A DNA stretch of 64,000 nucleotides from positions 186,001 through 250,000 of the forward strand of contig NZ_JAJAPX010000001.1 of the NCBI RefSeq assembly GCF_020523965.1. The letters are read 5' to 3'. Position 1 is the stretch's first letter, and the number at the start of each line of letters is the position of its first letter. Shown here piece by piece: positions 45,157 to 53,214 of this stretch. Made by a program: the position numbers and the translations under genes. The notes below the pieces were generated by a model, which saw only the letters and a program-made list of their open reading frames with translations, made no database searches and had not been told where the DNA came from. This DNA comes from Neotamlana sargassicola (GTDB lineage Bacteria; Bacteroidota; Bacteroidia; Flavobacteriales; Flavobacteriaceae).

Positions 45157-46452
45157 TTAACCTACCTTTTTACTTTTTATAAAAAGCGTACACAAAGCGC
45201 TTATTACAAGTAATACTCCAGCAAAAGTTATTGCGTTTCTAGGGTCGTTGTTTAGGAAGTTTTTAAGAATAAAGCCGAAAGAAAGCGTTTGAAGAATCAT
45301 TGGTATTACAATCATCATATTTATAATACCCATGTAAACACCATATCGCTCTTTTGGAATATCTGCAACTACCATTAAGTAAGGAATCCCCATCATACTT
45401 GCCCAACCAATACCAAAACCAGTAATGGCAAAAAACAGTAGGTTTTTGTTTTCTATGTGCGGAAAGGCTAAAAACCCTAACGCAGCAATAATTAAGCAAA
45501 AAGCATGTACTTTTTTAGCACTAAACTTTTTTGCAAAACCAACCAATGCAAAAGCCACTAAAAAAGTAACTACGTTATACCAACCATTTACTAAACCCGT
45601 CCATCCTACAGCTTCACTATAAGCTTCAGTATTTTCTGGAGTTGCGTTCCACACTGAAAGCGCCACACTTTTTGATGAATTTTGCCAATAACAAAACAAT
45701 GCATACCACTGAAACAAATACACTAAAGCCAACTGCCACATTACTTTAGGCATATCTTTTATAGCCGAAAATATTTCTAGAATTGGCTCGAAAACAGACT
45801 TTTTTTCCCTGATTTTTATAAGTTCTTCTTCGGTTGGCGGAATTTCTTTGGTTTTACTTATACTCCATAAAATAGAAGCTATAGAACAAAACGCTCCCAA
45901 GAAAAAAGATGCATACACCCAAGTTGGCAATGATCCCGTTTTACCAATAAATATTAATGGAAAAACAAACAGCGACACATTGGCTAAAACCTGCCCTAAA
46001 CCCGTAAAAAAACTTTGCATTTGAAACCCAAGTGGTTGTTGTACTTCATCTAAATTATCCGCAATTAATGCTCTGTAAGGCTCCATGGCAGTATTATTTC
46101 CTGCGTCTAAAATCCATAACAAACCAGCTGCCATCCATAACGAACTACTATAAGGAAAGGCCAACAACGTTAAACTACATAAAATCGCTCCTATTAAAAA
46201 AAATGGTTTTCTACGCCCAAATTTAGGACTCCAAGTTTTATCGCTTAAGGCTCCAATTAATGGTTGTACTACCAAGCCCGTAACAGGACCTGCTAAATGC
46301 AAAATTGGAATTTGATCTGGACTCGCTCCTAAAAAATCATAAATGGGTGTAACCGCACTTTGTTGCAAACCAAAACTATATTGAATGCCAAAAAAACCAA
46401 CATTCATGTTTAATATTTGCCAAAACGATAATTTTGGTTTTACTAGTTTCAT
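45157..46452 (-). CDS. MFS sugar transporter (SLC45-like), probable inner-membrane sucrose uptake
   Basis: The 431-residue protein has twelve hydrophobic helices. The loop after helix 2 reads [18 protein letters not shown], the pattern of SLC45/sucrose-type transporters. The stretch [18 protein letters not shown] is also typical of that branch. It would import intact disaccharide, probably with protons, which suits a cytosolic phosphorylase with no kinase on the glucose side. Its ATG overlaps the preceding glutaredoxin stop by four bases (ATGA on the minus strand). Transport of maltose instead of sucrose cannot be excluded by sequence alone. Confidence 0.86.
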   Translation of the reverse strand: MKLVKPKLSFWQILNMNVGFFGIQYSFGLQQSAVTPIYDFLGASPDQIPILHLAGPVTGLVVQPLIGALSDKTWSPKFGRRKPFFLIGAILCSLTLLAFPYSSSLWMAAGLLWILDAGNNTAMEPYRALIADNLDEVQQPLGFQMQSFFTGLGQVLANVSLFVFPLIFIGKTGSLPTWVYASFFLGAFCSIASILWSISKTKEIPPTEEELIKIREKKSVFEPILEIFSAIKDMPKVMWQLALVYLFQWYALFCYWQNSSKSVALSVWNATPENTEAYSEAVGWTGLVNGWYNVVTFLVAFALVGFAKKFSAKKVHAFCLIIAALGFLAFPHIENKNLLFFAITGFGIGWASMMGIPYLMVVADIPKERYGVYMGIINMMIVIPMILQTLSFGFILKNFLNNDPRNAITFAGVLLVISALCTLFIKSKKVG

Positions 46453-46817
46453 TTTGTTTTGTTTTTAGAAATTAGTTGCTTTAAAAAGCCTTCAAAATCT
46501 GCTACATCATTCATTATTAGCTGTCCTTGTAAATCTACAACAGGTAACGATAATTCATCTACAGACAATCCTGATTTTTCCATTTTTAAAAGCATTTCGC
46601 GTTGCATTGTTATATTTACATCGACATCAAAATACCGAAACTCAACATTATTTTTCTTTAAAAATGCTTTGGTATCTACGCAATAATGACAACTATCGCT
46701 TCCATACACAATTATTTTGTTGTTTTTAGCTTTTGCTAATTGATTGTTATCGACCTGTGCTGATGATGACAGATACGAAAACAGTCCGATAAAAAACACT
46801 TTAAAAATAAATTGCAT
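46449..46817 (-). CDS. Exported glutaredoxin-like protein with CHYC active site
   Basis: The 122-residue protein has a signal peptide of about 20 residues (ending SSSA). A glutaredoxin or thioredoxin fold follows, with strand IIVYGSDSCHYC and active-site Cys43 and Cys46. A predicted FDVDVN strand and a LSLPVVDLQGQLI segment carry the cis-proline (Pro92). Glutaredoxins are normally cytosolic, but this one should be periplasmic. It overlaps the sugar permease start by four bases and so belongs to the sugar operon. A role in oxidising or protecting envelope proteins of the locus is possible but speculative. Confidence 0.8.
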   Translation of the reverse strand: MQFIFKVFFIGLFSYLSSSAQVDNNQLAKAKNNKIIVYGSDSCHYCVDTKAFLKKNNVEFRYFDVDVNITMQREMLLKMEKSGLSVDELSLPVVDLQGQLIMNDVADFEGFLKQLISKNKTK

Positions 46818-46836
46818 AATGTTGTTATTTAGTTAG

Positions 46837-46882
46837 AAAAAAAAGAGCTGAAAACAATTTAAGTTAAATTAATTTCCAGCTC
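46837..46882 (-). terminator. Terminator or attenuator between the TonB receptor and the sugar operon genes
   Basis: GAGCTG (46845-46850) and CAGCTC (46877-46882) close a longer, partly paired A/T-rich stem. On the minus strand the stem is followed by eight Ts. It lies between the receptor stop and the glutaredoxin start, so it can limit read-through from the receptor. Confidence 0.6.
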
Positions 46883-46911
46883 CAAACAATCACTAAAAAT
46901 CAAACCACTTT

Positions 46912-49536
46912 TTAGAATTTATACTGAAGTGATAAGGTTGTTGAACGTCCGCTAATAGAACGTGCTCTTACTAAACGTGCATCTCCGAATGCTCCATCTC
47001 CATTACCTTCAACTTCTGTAATACCTACGGTATCGAATAAGTTATTTACGCTTAACACTAAGGATAAGCCTTTAGTTAAACCAGCTCTACCAATTAAATT
47101 GAAGTATGCATAACCTGGCATAACTAAATCGTTATCATCTTGAGCATAAGATTTTGTAGTACCTAAAACACTTAACGCTACACTGTGTTGACTCTCTTCA
47201 CCAAAGTTATAAGCAGGTGATAAGTTATACACTAAATCGGCTTGTCTTCTTGGAGTATTTCCTTTGTTATCGCCACCATCAATTTCTGCTTTAGTCCAAG
47301 TAAATGACCCATTAAATGATAAGTTATCTGTAAATGCTAAAGCGGTTTCAGCTTCAACACCCATAGCCTTAAAAGGATTTCCTACCGAACGGTTTAACTC
47401 GTTACTTAAACCTTCATCGGTATTACTTCTAAAAGCAGTAACGTTAACTACACCGTTGTTTAATCTTTTCTTGAAACCAACTTCTAATTGAGAAACTTCG
47501 TCAAACTGTACATCAGCTTTTCCATTAAGACCATAGTTATTTCTATCGGCTGCTCTACCAGAAGCACCAGAACTATATCTACCAAACACAGCCATATCGT
47601 CATTAAACTTATAATTAAGACCTAAAGAGTACGATACAAAATTGTAGCTATCATCAATTACCTGTCCTGCATTTCCAGTAATTACTGGCACCACTTGCTC
47701 AATACCTTCAATAGTTCCGTTACCATCATAATCATAATTTCCTTGACTTGTTGGTCCTGCTTGAATGTTTCCGTTTACATTTACATTTTCGAAACGTACA
47801 CTACCATCAAAATTTAACTTTTCGGTGATGTCTGCATCTACACCAACATAAGGTGAGTTTACATTATGTACTGTGTTGTATTTACGTTGACAACAGTTAC
47901 CCCAAATTGGCGTACCATAAGAGAATTGTCCGTTTCTTGAAAAGCCATCAAAATCGGCTAATCGAGCATCACCACCGCCTTTAACTTCTGATAAAAATGA
48001 ACTCCATTGCCATCCTATTTTAGTGTTTTGAGTAGCTGTAAATAAACCAGCCGTAACACCTACATTATCTCCAATTTTCTTAGTTACTTTAACATCTCCA
48101 AAGAAGTTACTTAAATCGTCTACAGTAACATCAAACATGTGGATTACTTGTGCTAATCCGTTTGATGGATTAAATACTTCTCTGTCACCATCGGCATACA
48201 CTAAGTTACCAGTTGCTCCAACCGCATCTCTAGCTAAAGTTTCCATTTCTGAAACCGTACCAATAGCCGCTGTAAAAGGAGATACCCACTCACCACTGTT
48301 ATTAGAATATCTTGCTTTACCCATTAACTTCCAATCGTTTGGTAAGCTAAAAGAGAATTCTGCACCTAAAGCTTTAGACACTGGGTTGTTACCATTGCGC
48401 ACATCGTTTACATGATTTTCGCCACTAAATGGTGATGTTCCTGCACTTTGTTGTAAATGTGTCGAGTGTACTGCATCTGATGTTATATCGAAACCAGGTA
48501 AATTAGAAAATGTTGGATCGTCGTTACTACCCTCTAACAACATTGGCATTGGTAAATACATTACCGATTTGTCGTTTAATAATTTTACATAAGCACGCAC
48601 ATAACCGCTTTCAAAACGTTTTGTTAAGTTCGCTTTAAACTGTCCACCTTTATTACCTTGGTATCCAATTTCTCTTGGCCCTTCACCCGCTCTAACAAAT
48701 CCACCAATGTGATAAGACAAACCGTTACCAAGTGGCGTTCCATACTCAAAATCTAATCGGCTTGTTTGGTAATCTAAACCAAAGGTTGTTCCTACCGAAC
48801 CACCTTCTGTGGCACCAGTTTTACTAATCATGTTAATAATACCTGCTGGACCATTTGAGGTTTGCGTAGATGCCGAACCACCACGAATAGCTTCAACTCT
48901 ACCTATGTTTGTATCAATTCTTAAAAAGTTATCGGCATTACCAAAAGAAGTATCTCCAAATAAATTTAATGGCAAGCCATCTTCTTGAATTTGAAAATAA
49001 CGAGAACCACCTGAAGAAATAGGCACACCACGCACATTAAAGTTGGCATTACCTTCACCGCCCGACGATTCTGCACGAATACCAGGCACATTTCTAAAAA
49101 GTTCTCCAGCACTTCTTGGTGAAGCTTGTTCTATTAGCTCTACATCCATTGAAGAAACCGATACACTCGATTCAATTTTAGATTTAGGGTTTACAACACC
49201 TGTTACAACTACTTGGTCTAAAGATTGGGCATCTTCAGCCATAATTATATTTACTGTAATATCACTACCACTAAGGGTTACACTTTTTGAAAAAGATGCA
49301 TAACCTATAAAAGTAGCAGATAGCGTATAATTTCCATTTTCTAAACCAGAAATGGTATAATTTCCATCAAAATCGGTTACCGAACCTTTTGTAGTTCCTT
49401 CTAAAATTACATTAACACCTGGAAGTGGCACTCCAGCTTCATCTTTTACATTTCCAGAAATTGATTGTGCCATTAAACTGCCAACCGACAACAGCATCGC
49501 AAAAATCAAAATTCCGTTTAGTTTAATTGTTCTCAT
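46912..49536 (-). CDS. TonB-dependent receptor with carboxypeptidase-like N-terminal domain, predicted sugar uptake
   Basis: The 874-residue outer-membrane receptor has a signal peptide ending at SLMAQ. A carboxypeptidase-regulatory-like domain (residues about 25-110) contains GVPLPGVNVILEGT. A TonB-box-like LDQVVVTG precedes the plug domain (PGIRAESSGGEGNANFNVRG). The 22-strand barrel closes with STTLSLQYKF. It is shorter than SusC proteins and has no SusD gene beside it. The layout recalls the sucrose-type TonB receptors of Xanthomonas and related bacteria, which also sit beside a LacI regulator. It is transcribed away from lacI, with two operators in the shared region. Confidence 0.9.
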   Translation of the reverse strand: MRTIKLNGILIFAMLLSVGSLMAQSISGNVKDEAGVPLPGVNVILEGTTKGSVTDFDGNYTISGLENGNYTLSATFIGYASFSKSVTLSGSDITVNIIMAEDAQSLDQVVVTGVVNPKSKIESSVSVSSMDVELIEQASPRSAGELFRNVPGIRAESSGGEGNANFNVRGVPISSGGSRYFQIQEDGLPLNLFGDTSFGNADNFLRIDTNIGRVEAIRGGSASTQTSNGPAGIINMISKTGATEGGSVGTTFGLDYQTSRLDFEYGTPLGNGLSYHIGGFVRAGEGPREIGYQGNKGGQFKANLTKRFESGYVRAYVKLLNDKSVMYLPMPMLLEGSNDDPTFSNLPGFDITSDAVHSTHLQQSAGTSPFSGENHVNDVRNGNNPVSKALGAEFSFSLPNDWKLMGKARYSNNSGEWVSPFTAAIGTVSEMETLARDAVGATGNLVYADGDREVFNPSNGLAQVIHMFDVTVDDLSNFFGDVKVTKKIGDNVGVTAGLFTATQNTKIGWQWSSFLSEVKGGGDARLADFDGFSRNGQFSYGTPIWGNCCQRKYNTVHNVNSPYVGVDADITEKLNFDGSVRFENVNVNGNIQAGPTSQGNYDYDGNGTIEGIEQVVPVITGNAGQVIDDSYNFVSYSLGLNYKFNDDMAVFGRYSSGASGRAADRNNYGLNGKADVQFDEVSQLEVGFKKRLNNGVVNVTAFRSNTDEGLSNELNRSVGNPFKAMGVEAETALAFTDNLSFNGSFTWTKAEIDGGDNKGNTPRRQADLVYNLSPAYNFGEESQHSVALSVLGTTKSYAQDDNDLVMPGYAYFNLIGRAGLTKGLSLVLSVNNLFDTVGITEVEGNGDGAFGDARLVRARSISGRSTTLSLQYKF

Positions 49537-49583
49537 TCTTTAGTTTTTTTAGTTATTCAACAATATTTCAAGCTTGTTTTTGT

Positions 49584-49591
49584 CAAATTTA
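49584..49591 (-). promoter_or_regulatory. Possible -7 promoter element of the TonB receptor gene
   Basis: On the minus strand this reads TAAATTTG (TAnnTTTG), 48 bases before the receptor start. The -33 spacing is not ideal. The two operator centres lie about 46 and 67 bases upstream of its midpoint. Confidence 0.4.
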
Positions 49592-49625
49592 TATTTTAAT
49601 AACACAAAAAATATCATTTTAACAA

Positions 49626-49661
49626 TCGAAAACGTTTTCGAAAATACCGAAAACGTTTTCG
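49626..49661. promoter_or_regulatory. Tandem LacI-family operators between the receptor and lacI genes
   Basis: Two palindromes with the CG-centred form of LacI operators are present. The first is TCGAAAACGTTTTCGA (49626-49641, perfect over 16 bp). The second is CGAAAACGTTTTCG (49648-49661, perfect over 14 bp). Their centres are exactly 21 bp apart, two helical turns, so two dimers would bind the same face. No other copy was noticed in the window. Binding by the adjacent regulator is inferred. Confidence 0.8.
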
Positions 49662-49710
49662 ATTTAAAAAATAAATACTAAATTTAAATTACAAAACAAC
49701 AAATTACTAA

Positions 49711-50736
49711 ATGAAACAAGCGACTTTAAAGGACATCGCAGAGCAACTAAATTTATCTGTAACTACAGTATCAAAAGCATTAAAAGGCTATCCCGACGTA
49801 AGTAAAAAAACCAGAGCCATGGTAAAGGAGCTTGCCAAAACTTTAAACTATAAGCCTAATACCTTTGCCGTAAATTTAAGAACCAAAGAATCGAAAACCA
49901 TTGGTTTAATTATTCCTGTAATTGTGCATCATTTTTTTTCGAATGTTATAAGGGGTATTGTGGCTCAAGCCGAAAAAAAAGGCTATTTGGTAATTATTTT
50001 ACAATCTAACGAATCGTACGAACTCGAAAAAAAACAATTAGATTTATTAATAAGTCAGCGTGTTGATGGCATCATAATTTCATTGGCTAATGGAACCGCC
50101 GATTTTTCTCATATAAACGCCATTATTGCGCAAGACAAACCTTTGGTTATGTTCGATAAAATTGCCAAAGTGGTTCAATGCTCGAAAGTAATTATAGACG
50201 ACCGAAAAGCGGCTTATATGGCTACGCAACATTTAATTGATACGGGTTGTAAACGCATTGCCCATTTTAGAGGTGCGCTTTTACCGCAAAACTCTATTGA
50301 TAGATTTTTAGGTTATAAAAAAGCTTTGATTGATAATGGTTTTACATACGACCCATCGTTGGTTTATATATGCGAATGTGGTGATATGAGTTTTGAAGAA
50401 GGCCAAAAAAACGCCAAACAACTTTTAGAAGACCATAATGATGTTGACGGCATTTTTATTAATACCGATTTAGTGGCTATTGGAGCCATGACAGAATTTA
50501 GCAAACGAGGTGTAAAAATACCAGAAGATATTAGCATTGTAGGTTTTAGTAACTGGTTTATGTCGTCGGTAATTTCGCCAAGTTTAACTACTATTGATCA
50601 ACCAGGTTATGATATGGGAAAAAGTGCATTTAAACAACTTTTTAAAGAAATTAAAGCTAAAAAGAAAAACACAGCATTTACACCAAAAACCGTAACCTTA
50701 GAAACGGCTTTAGTAAAACGCGATTCCACAAAATAA
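49711..50736 (+). CDS. LacI/GalR-family transcriptional regulator of the sugar locus
   Basis: The 341-residue regulator has an N-terminal helix-turn-helix with the family pattern TLKDIAEQLNLSVTTVSKAL (residues 4-23) and the hinge region around YKPNTFAVNLR. A periplasmic-binding-like sensor domain follows (TIGLIIPVIVHHFFSNVIRG, DGIFINTDLVAIGAM, SIVGFSNWFMSSVISPSLTTIDQP). It is divergent from the receptor gene with two palindromic operators between them, so it is very probably autoregulated and controls the receptor and perhaps the enzyme genes. The inducer is likely sucrose or a product of its metabolism. It could act as repressor or activator. Confidence 0.92.
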   Translation: MKQATLKDIAEQLNLSVTTVSKALKGYPDVSKKTRAMVKELAKTLNYKPNTFAVNLRTKESKTIGLIIPVIVHHFFSNVIRGIVAQAEKKGYLVIILQSNESYELEKKQLDLLISQRVDGIIISLANGTADFSHINAIIAQDKPLVMFDKIAKVVQCSKVIIDDRKAAYMATQHLIDTGCKRIAHFRGALLPQNSIDRFLGYKKALIDNGFTYDPSLVYICECGDMSFEEGQKNAKQLLEDHNDVDGIFINTDLVAIGAMTEFSKRGVKIPEDISIVGFSNWFMSSVISPSLTTIDQPGYDMGKSAFKQLFKEIKAKKKNTAFTPKTVTLETALVKRDSTK

Positions 50737-50871
50737 AGCACATAAAACCCTATAAATAAAAGTCTTAACCAAACCAAACTAGTCACTTAGATCAACTTAC
50801 AACGTAAATTCAATGTTAACAAATTGTAAATTTAAAGTAAAATCTCATGTATTTGCTTTAAAATGAGGCCT

Positions 50872-50994
50872 ATGAAAACAAATTCGTTACATAAAATTAG
50901 AAAAGAAATGGCTTTTAAATATTGGTGTTTAACTATTAAATTTAAGATTTACATTTTAAAATATAAACGTGCTCTAGAAATTCCTTACCGATAA
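50872..50994 (+). CDS. Possible 40-residue basic small protein
   Basis: The open frame starts with ATG, ends with TAA and encodes 40 residues, strongly basic (about eleven Lys or Arg) with aromatic residues (KYWCLTIKFKIYILKYKRAL). It lies in the 304-base gap between lacI and queG, where I see no other gene. It has no acidic cluster and no recognised domain. The upstream bases TGTATTTG resemble a -7 element with one mismatch. The charge pattern and the ATG favour a real small protein, but chance is possible at this length. The rest of the gap, 50737-50871 and 50995-51040, holds nothing I can identify. Confidence 0.4.
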   Translation: MKTNSLHKIRKEMAFKYWCLTIKFKIYILKYKRALEIPYR

Positions 50995-51040
50995 AATAAT
51001 CTTGGAACGCAGGCTTAAAAGTATCTTTAAAATTAATAAT

Positions 51041-51964
51041 TTAAGACTTTAAAAACTTTATATTTCTAGTTAGCCCAGAATATTTTGTTCGCTTAACAGC
51101 TGAGTTTTTAAAAACTTTCCTAAAAGTTTCTTCGGTAATGTCTTCCCAATCCTTTTTACTCATAGAAAGTAATTCGGGGTGCGGATTAAATAGCGGCTCA
51201 CTATGTGGTTTAGAAAATCGATTCCAAGGGCAAACATCTTGACATACATCGCAACCAAACATCCAATTATCCATTTTTCCTTTAAACTCTGTGGGCATAT
51301 TTTCTTTTAACTCAATGGTTAAGTAAGAAATACATTTACTACCATCTACAACATAAGGCTCCACAATGGCTTCGGTTGGGCAAGCATCTATACAAGCTGT
51401 ACATGTTCCACAATGGTCTGTTGTTGGTAAATCATATTCTAATTCTAAATCAATAATTAATTCCGCTATAAAAAAGAACGAACCCACTTTTTGCGATAGT
51501 AAATTACTGTTTTTACCAACCCAACCTAAACCCGATTTGGCTGCCCAAGCTTTATCGAGCACTGGCGCAGAATCTACAAAAGCACGTCCAGAAACCTCTC
51601 CTATTTCATCTTGAATAAAATGAAGTAACGCCTTTAATTTGTCTTTTATAACAAAGTGATAGTCGGTTCCATAAGCATATTTCGACAGCTTAAAAGAATC
51701 GCTATTTTGTATTTCTGAAGGATAATAATTCAATAGAAGCGACACCACACTTTTTGAATCTTCAACCAGTTTTGTAGGATCTAAACGTTTATCAAAATGG
51801 TTTTCCATGTAACGCATTTCGCCGTTCATGTTTTGCTTTAACCATTTTTCTAATCGAGGCGCTTCTTCTTCTAAAAATTGGGTTTTACTAATACCACAAG
51901 ACATAAAACCGAGACGTTTGGCTTCGGATTTTATGAGTTGTGAATATTTTGATTTAAGATTCAT
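51041..51964 (-). CDS. queG: Epoxyqueuosine reductase
   Basis: This is the last step of queuosine biosynthesis: the cobalamin and Fe-S enzyme reduces epoxyqueuosine in tRNA to queuosine. The product has 307 residues, about the core length. Two 4Fe-4S ferredoxin motifs are complete: [12 protein letters not shown] (Cys185, 188, 191, 195) and, with Cys211, CDVCQDVCP (Cys238, 241, 245). The [16 protein letters not shown] block holds the Asp131 expected to act as proton donor, followed by GWVGKN. It lies 42 bases after ruvB, with a palindrome in the gap. Confidence 0.95.
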   Translation of the reverse strand: MNLKSKYSQLIKSEAKRLGFMSCGISKTQFLEEEAPRLEKWLKQNMNGEMRYMENHFDKRLDPTKLVEDSKSVVSLLLNYYPSEIQNSDSFKLSKYAYGTDYHFVIKDKLKALLHFIQDEIGEVSGRAFVDSAPVLDKAWAAKSGLGWVGKNSNLLSQKVGSFFFIAELIIDLELEYDLPTTDHCGTCTACIDACPTEAIVEPYVVDGSKCISYLTIELKENMPTEFKGKMDNWMFGCDVCQDVCPWNRFSKPHSEPLFNPHPELLSMSKKDWEDITEETFRKVFKNSAVKRTKYSGLTRNIKFLKS

Positions 51965-51974
51965 AAATTATGAG

Positions 51975-51995
51975 ATTCTGAAACAAGTTCAGAAT
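51975..51995. repeat. Short palindromic element between ruvB and queG
   Basis: ATTCTGAA (51975-51982) and TTCAGAAT (51988-51995) form an 8-bp stem with a 5-base loop. With its flanks (GAG before, GACA after) this matches a palindrome I recall as widely scattered in Bacteroidota intergenic DNA. Only one copy is seen here. Confidence 0.5.
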
Positions 51996-52006
51996 GACAC
52001 TTGGTG

Positions 52007-53029
52007 TTAAAACAACCCGCCTTGAATATTACCTTTAACTTTCCCTAAATGTTTGTAAGCTAATTCGGTAACTTCACGCCCTCGTGGTGTGCGCATTATA
52101 AAACCTTGCTGTATTAAAAAGGGTTCGTATACCTCTTCAATGGTCTCAGAACTTTCGCTTACTGCTGTTGCTAAAGTTGTAATACCTACAGGTCCTCCTT
52201 TAAATTTATCTATAATTGTAGTTAGTATTTTATTATCCATTTCATCTAAACCATGCGCATCAACATTTAATGCCTTTAATGCAAATTTAGCAATTTCAAT
52301 ATCTATAGATCCGTTACCCTTTATTTGTGCAAAATCACGAACTCGACGCAGCAAAGCATTAGCTATACGCGGTGTTCCTCTACTTCTGCCAGCAATTTCA
52401 ATAGCAGCTTCCATAGAAATAGGAACACTTAATATACTCGCACTACGCTGTACAATTGTGGTAAGTAAATCGGTTTTATAATATTGTAATCTACTTTGTA
52501 TGCCAAAACGTGCACGCATTGGCGATGTTAGCAAACCAGATCGCGTGGTGGCACCAACTAAAGTAAAGGGATTTAAATTGATTTGTACGGTTCTGGCATT
52601 AGGGCCAGTTTCAATCATAATATCAATTTTATAATCCTCCATTGCGGAATACAAATATTCTTCAACAATGGGGCTTAAACGATGAATTTCATCAATAAAT
52701 AAAACATCTCTTTCATCTAAATTAGTTAATAAACCAGCCAAGTCTCCTGGTTTATCTAAAACCGGTCCTGAGGTAACTTTAATACCTACACTAAGTTCGT
52801 TTGCCAATATGTGTGCTAAAGTAGTTTTACCAAGTCCTGGAGGTCCGTGAAATAATGTGTGATCGAGCGCTTCACCACGTAAATTGGCTGCCTGCACAAA
52901 TACTTGTAAATTTTCCAAGACTTGATCTTGCCCGGTAAAATCGTTAAATGCTAGCGGACGCAATTTTTTTTCTACATCAATTTCTTCAGGAGAAAAGTTT
53001 TGGCTTGTTGGGTCTAGGTTTTCGTTCAT
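52007..53029 (-). CDS. ruvB: Holliday junction branch migration DNA helicase RuvB
   Basis: RuvB is the AAA+ motor for branch migration with RuvA. The 340-residue length is canonical. Walker A is [10 protein letters not shown] (residues 61-70), Walker B is LFIDEIHRL, sensor 1 lies in [20 protein letters not shown] with the arginine finger, and the C-terminal winged helix ends with [15 protein letters not shown]. The sequence is intact. It is separate from ruvA by about 13 kb, as in many flavobacteria. Confidence 0.96.
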   Translation of the reverse strand: MNENLDPTSQNFSPEEIDVEKKLRPLAFNDFTGQDQVLENLQVFVQAANLRGEALDHTLFHGPPGLGKTTLAHILANELSVGIKVTSGPVLDKPGDLAGLLTNLDERDVLFIDEIHRLSPIVEEYLYSAMEDYKIDIMIETGPNARTVQINLNPFTLVGATTRSGLLTSPMRARFGIQSRLQYYKTDLLTTIVQRSASILSVPISMEAAIEIAGRSRGTPRIANALLRRVRDFAQIKGNGSIDIEIAKFALKALNVDAHGLDEMDNKILTTIIDKFKGGPVGITTLATAVSESSETIEEVYEPFLIQQGFIMRTPRGREVTELAYKHLGKVKGNIQGGLF

Positions 53030-53073
53030 AAAATTACCGTGTAAACTAGAACTTTGTTAGTAATAAAATTTCT

Positions 53074-53091
53074 AATCGCAAAACTGCGATT
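53074..53091. repeat. Small inverted repeat upstream of ruvB
   Basis: AATCGCA (53074-53080) and TGCGATT (53085-53091) form a perfect 7-bp stem with a 4-base loop. No T-run follows on either strand, so it is not an obvious terminator. It may be a dispersed repeat or an operator. Confidence 0.4.
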
Positions 53092-53131
53092 TCTTGAAAT
53101 GACAAGAAGTTCAATAGTTAAACAAATATAA

Positions 53132-53175
53132 ACAAAAAGCCTTTCAATCTCGATAGCAATCGAGAAGAAAGGCTT
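53132..53175 (-). terminator. Terminator of the adhesin-SprF-OmpA cassette
   Basis: This is a two-part hairpin: outer arms AAGCCTTTC (53137-53145) with GAAAGGCTT (53167-53175), and inner arms TCTCGAT (53148-53154) with ATCGAGA (53159-53165). On the minus strand TTTTTG follows. Confidence 0.8.
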
Positions 53176-53214
53176 AATGCTCTTGCTAAAATAAAGCTAC
53201 TTAAAAACTTCTAG

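Noticed and set aside
42614-50736. A classical SusCD polysaccharide utilisation locus
   Set aside because: There is no SusD lipoprotein, no surface glycanase and no SusR or hybrid two-component gene. The receptor is shorter than SusC.
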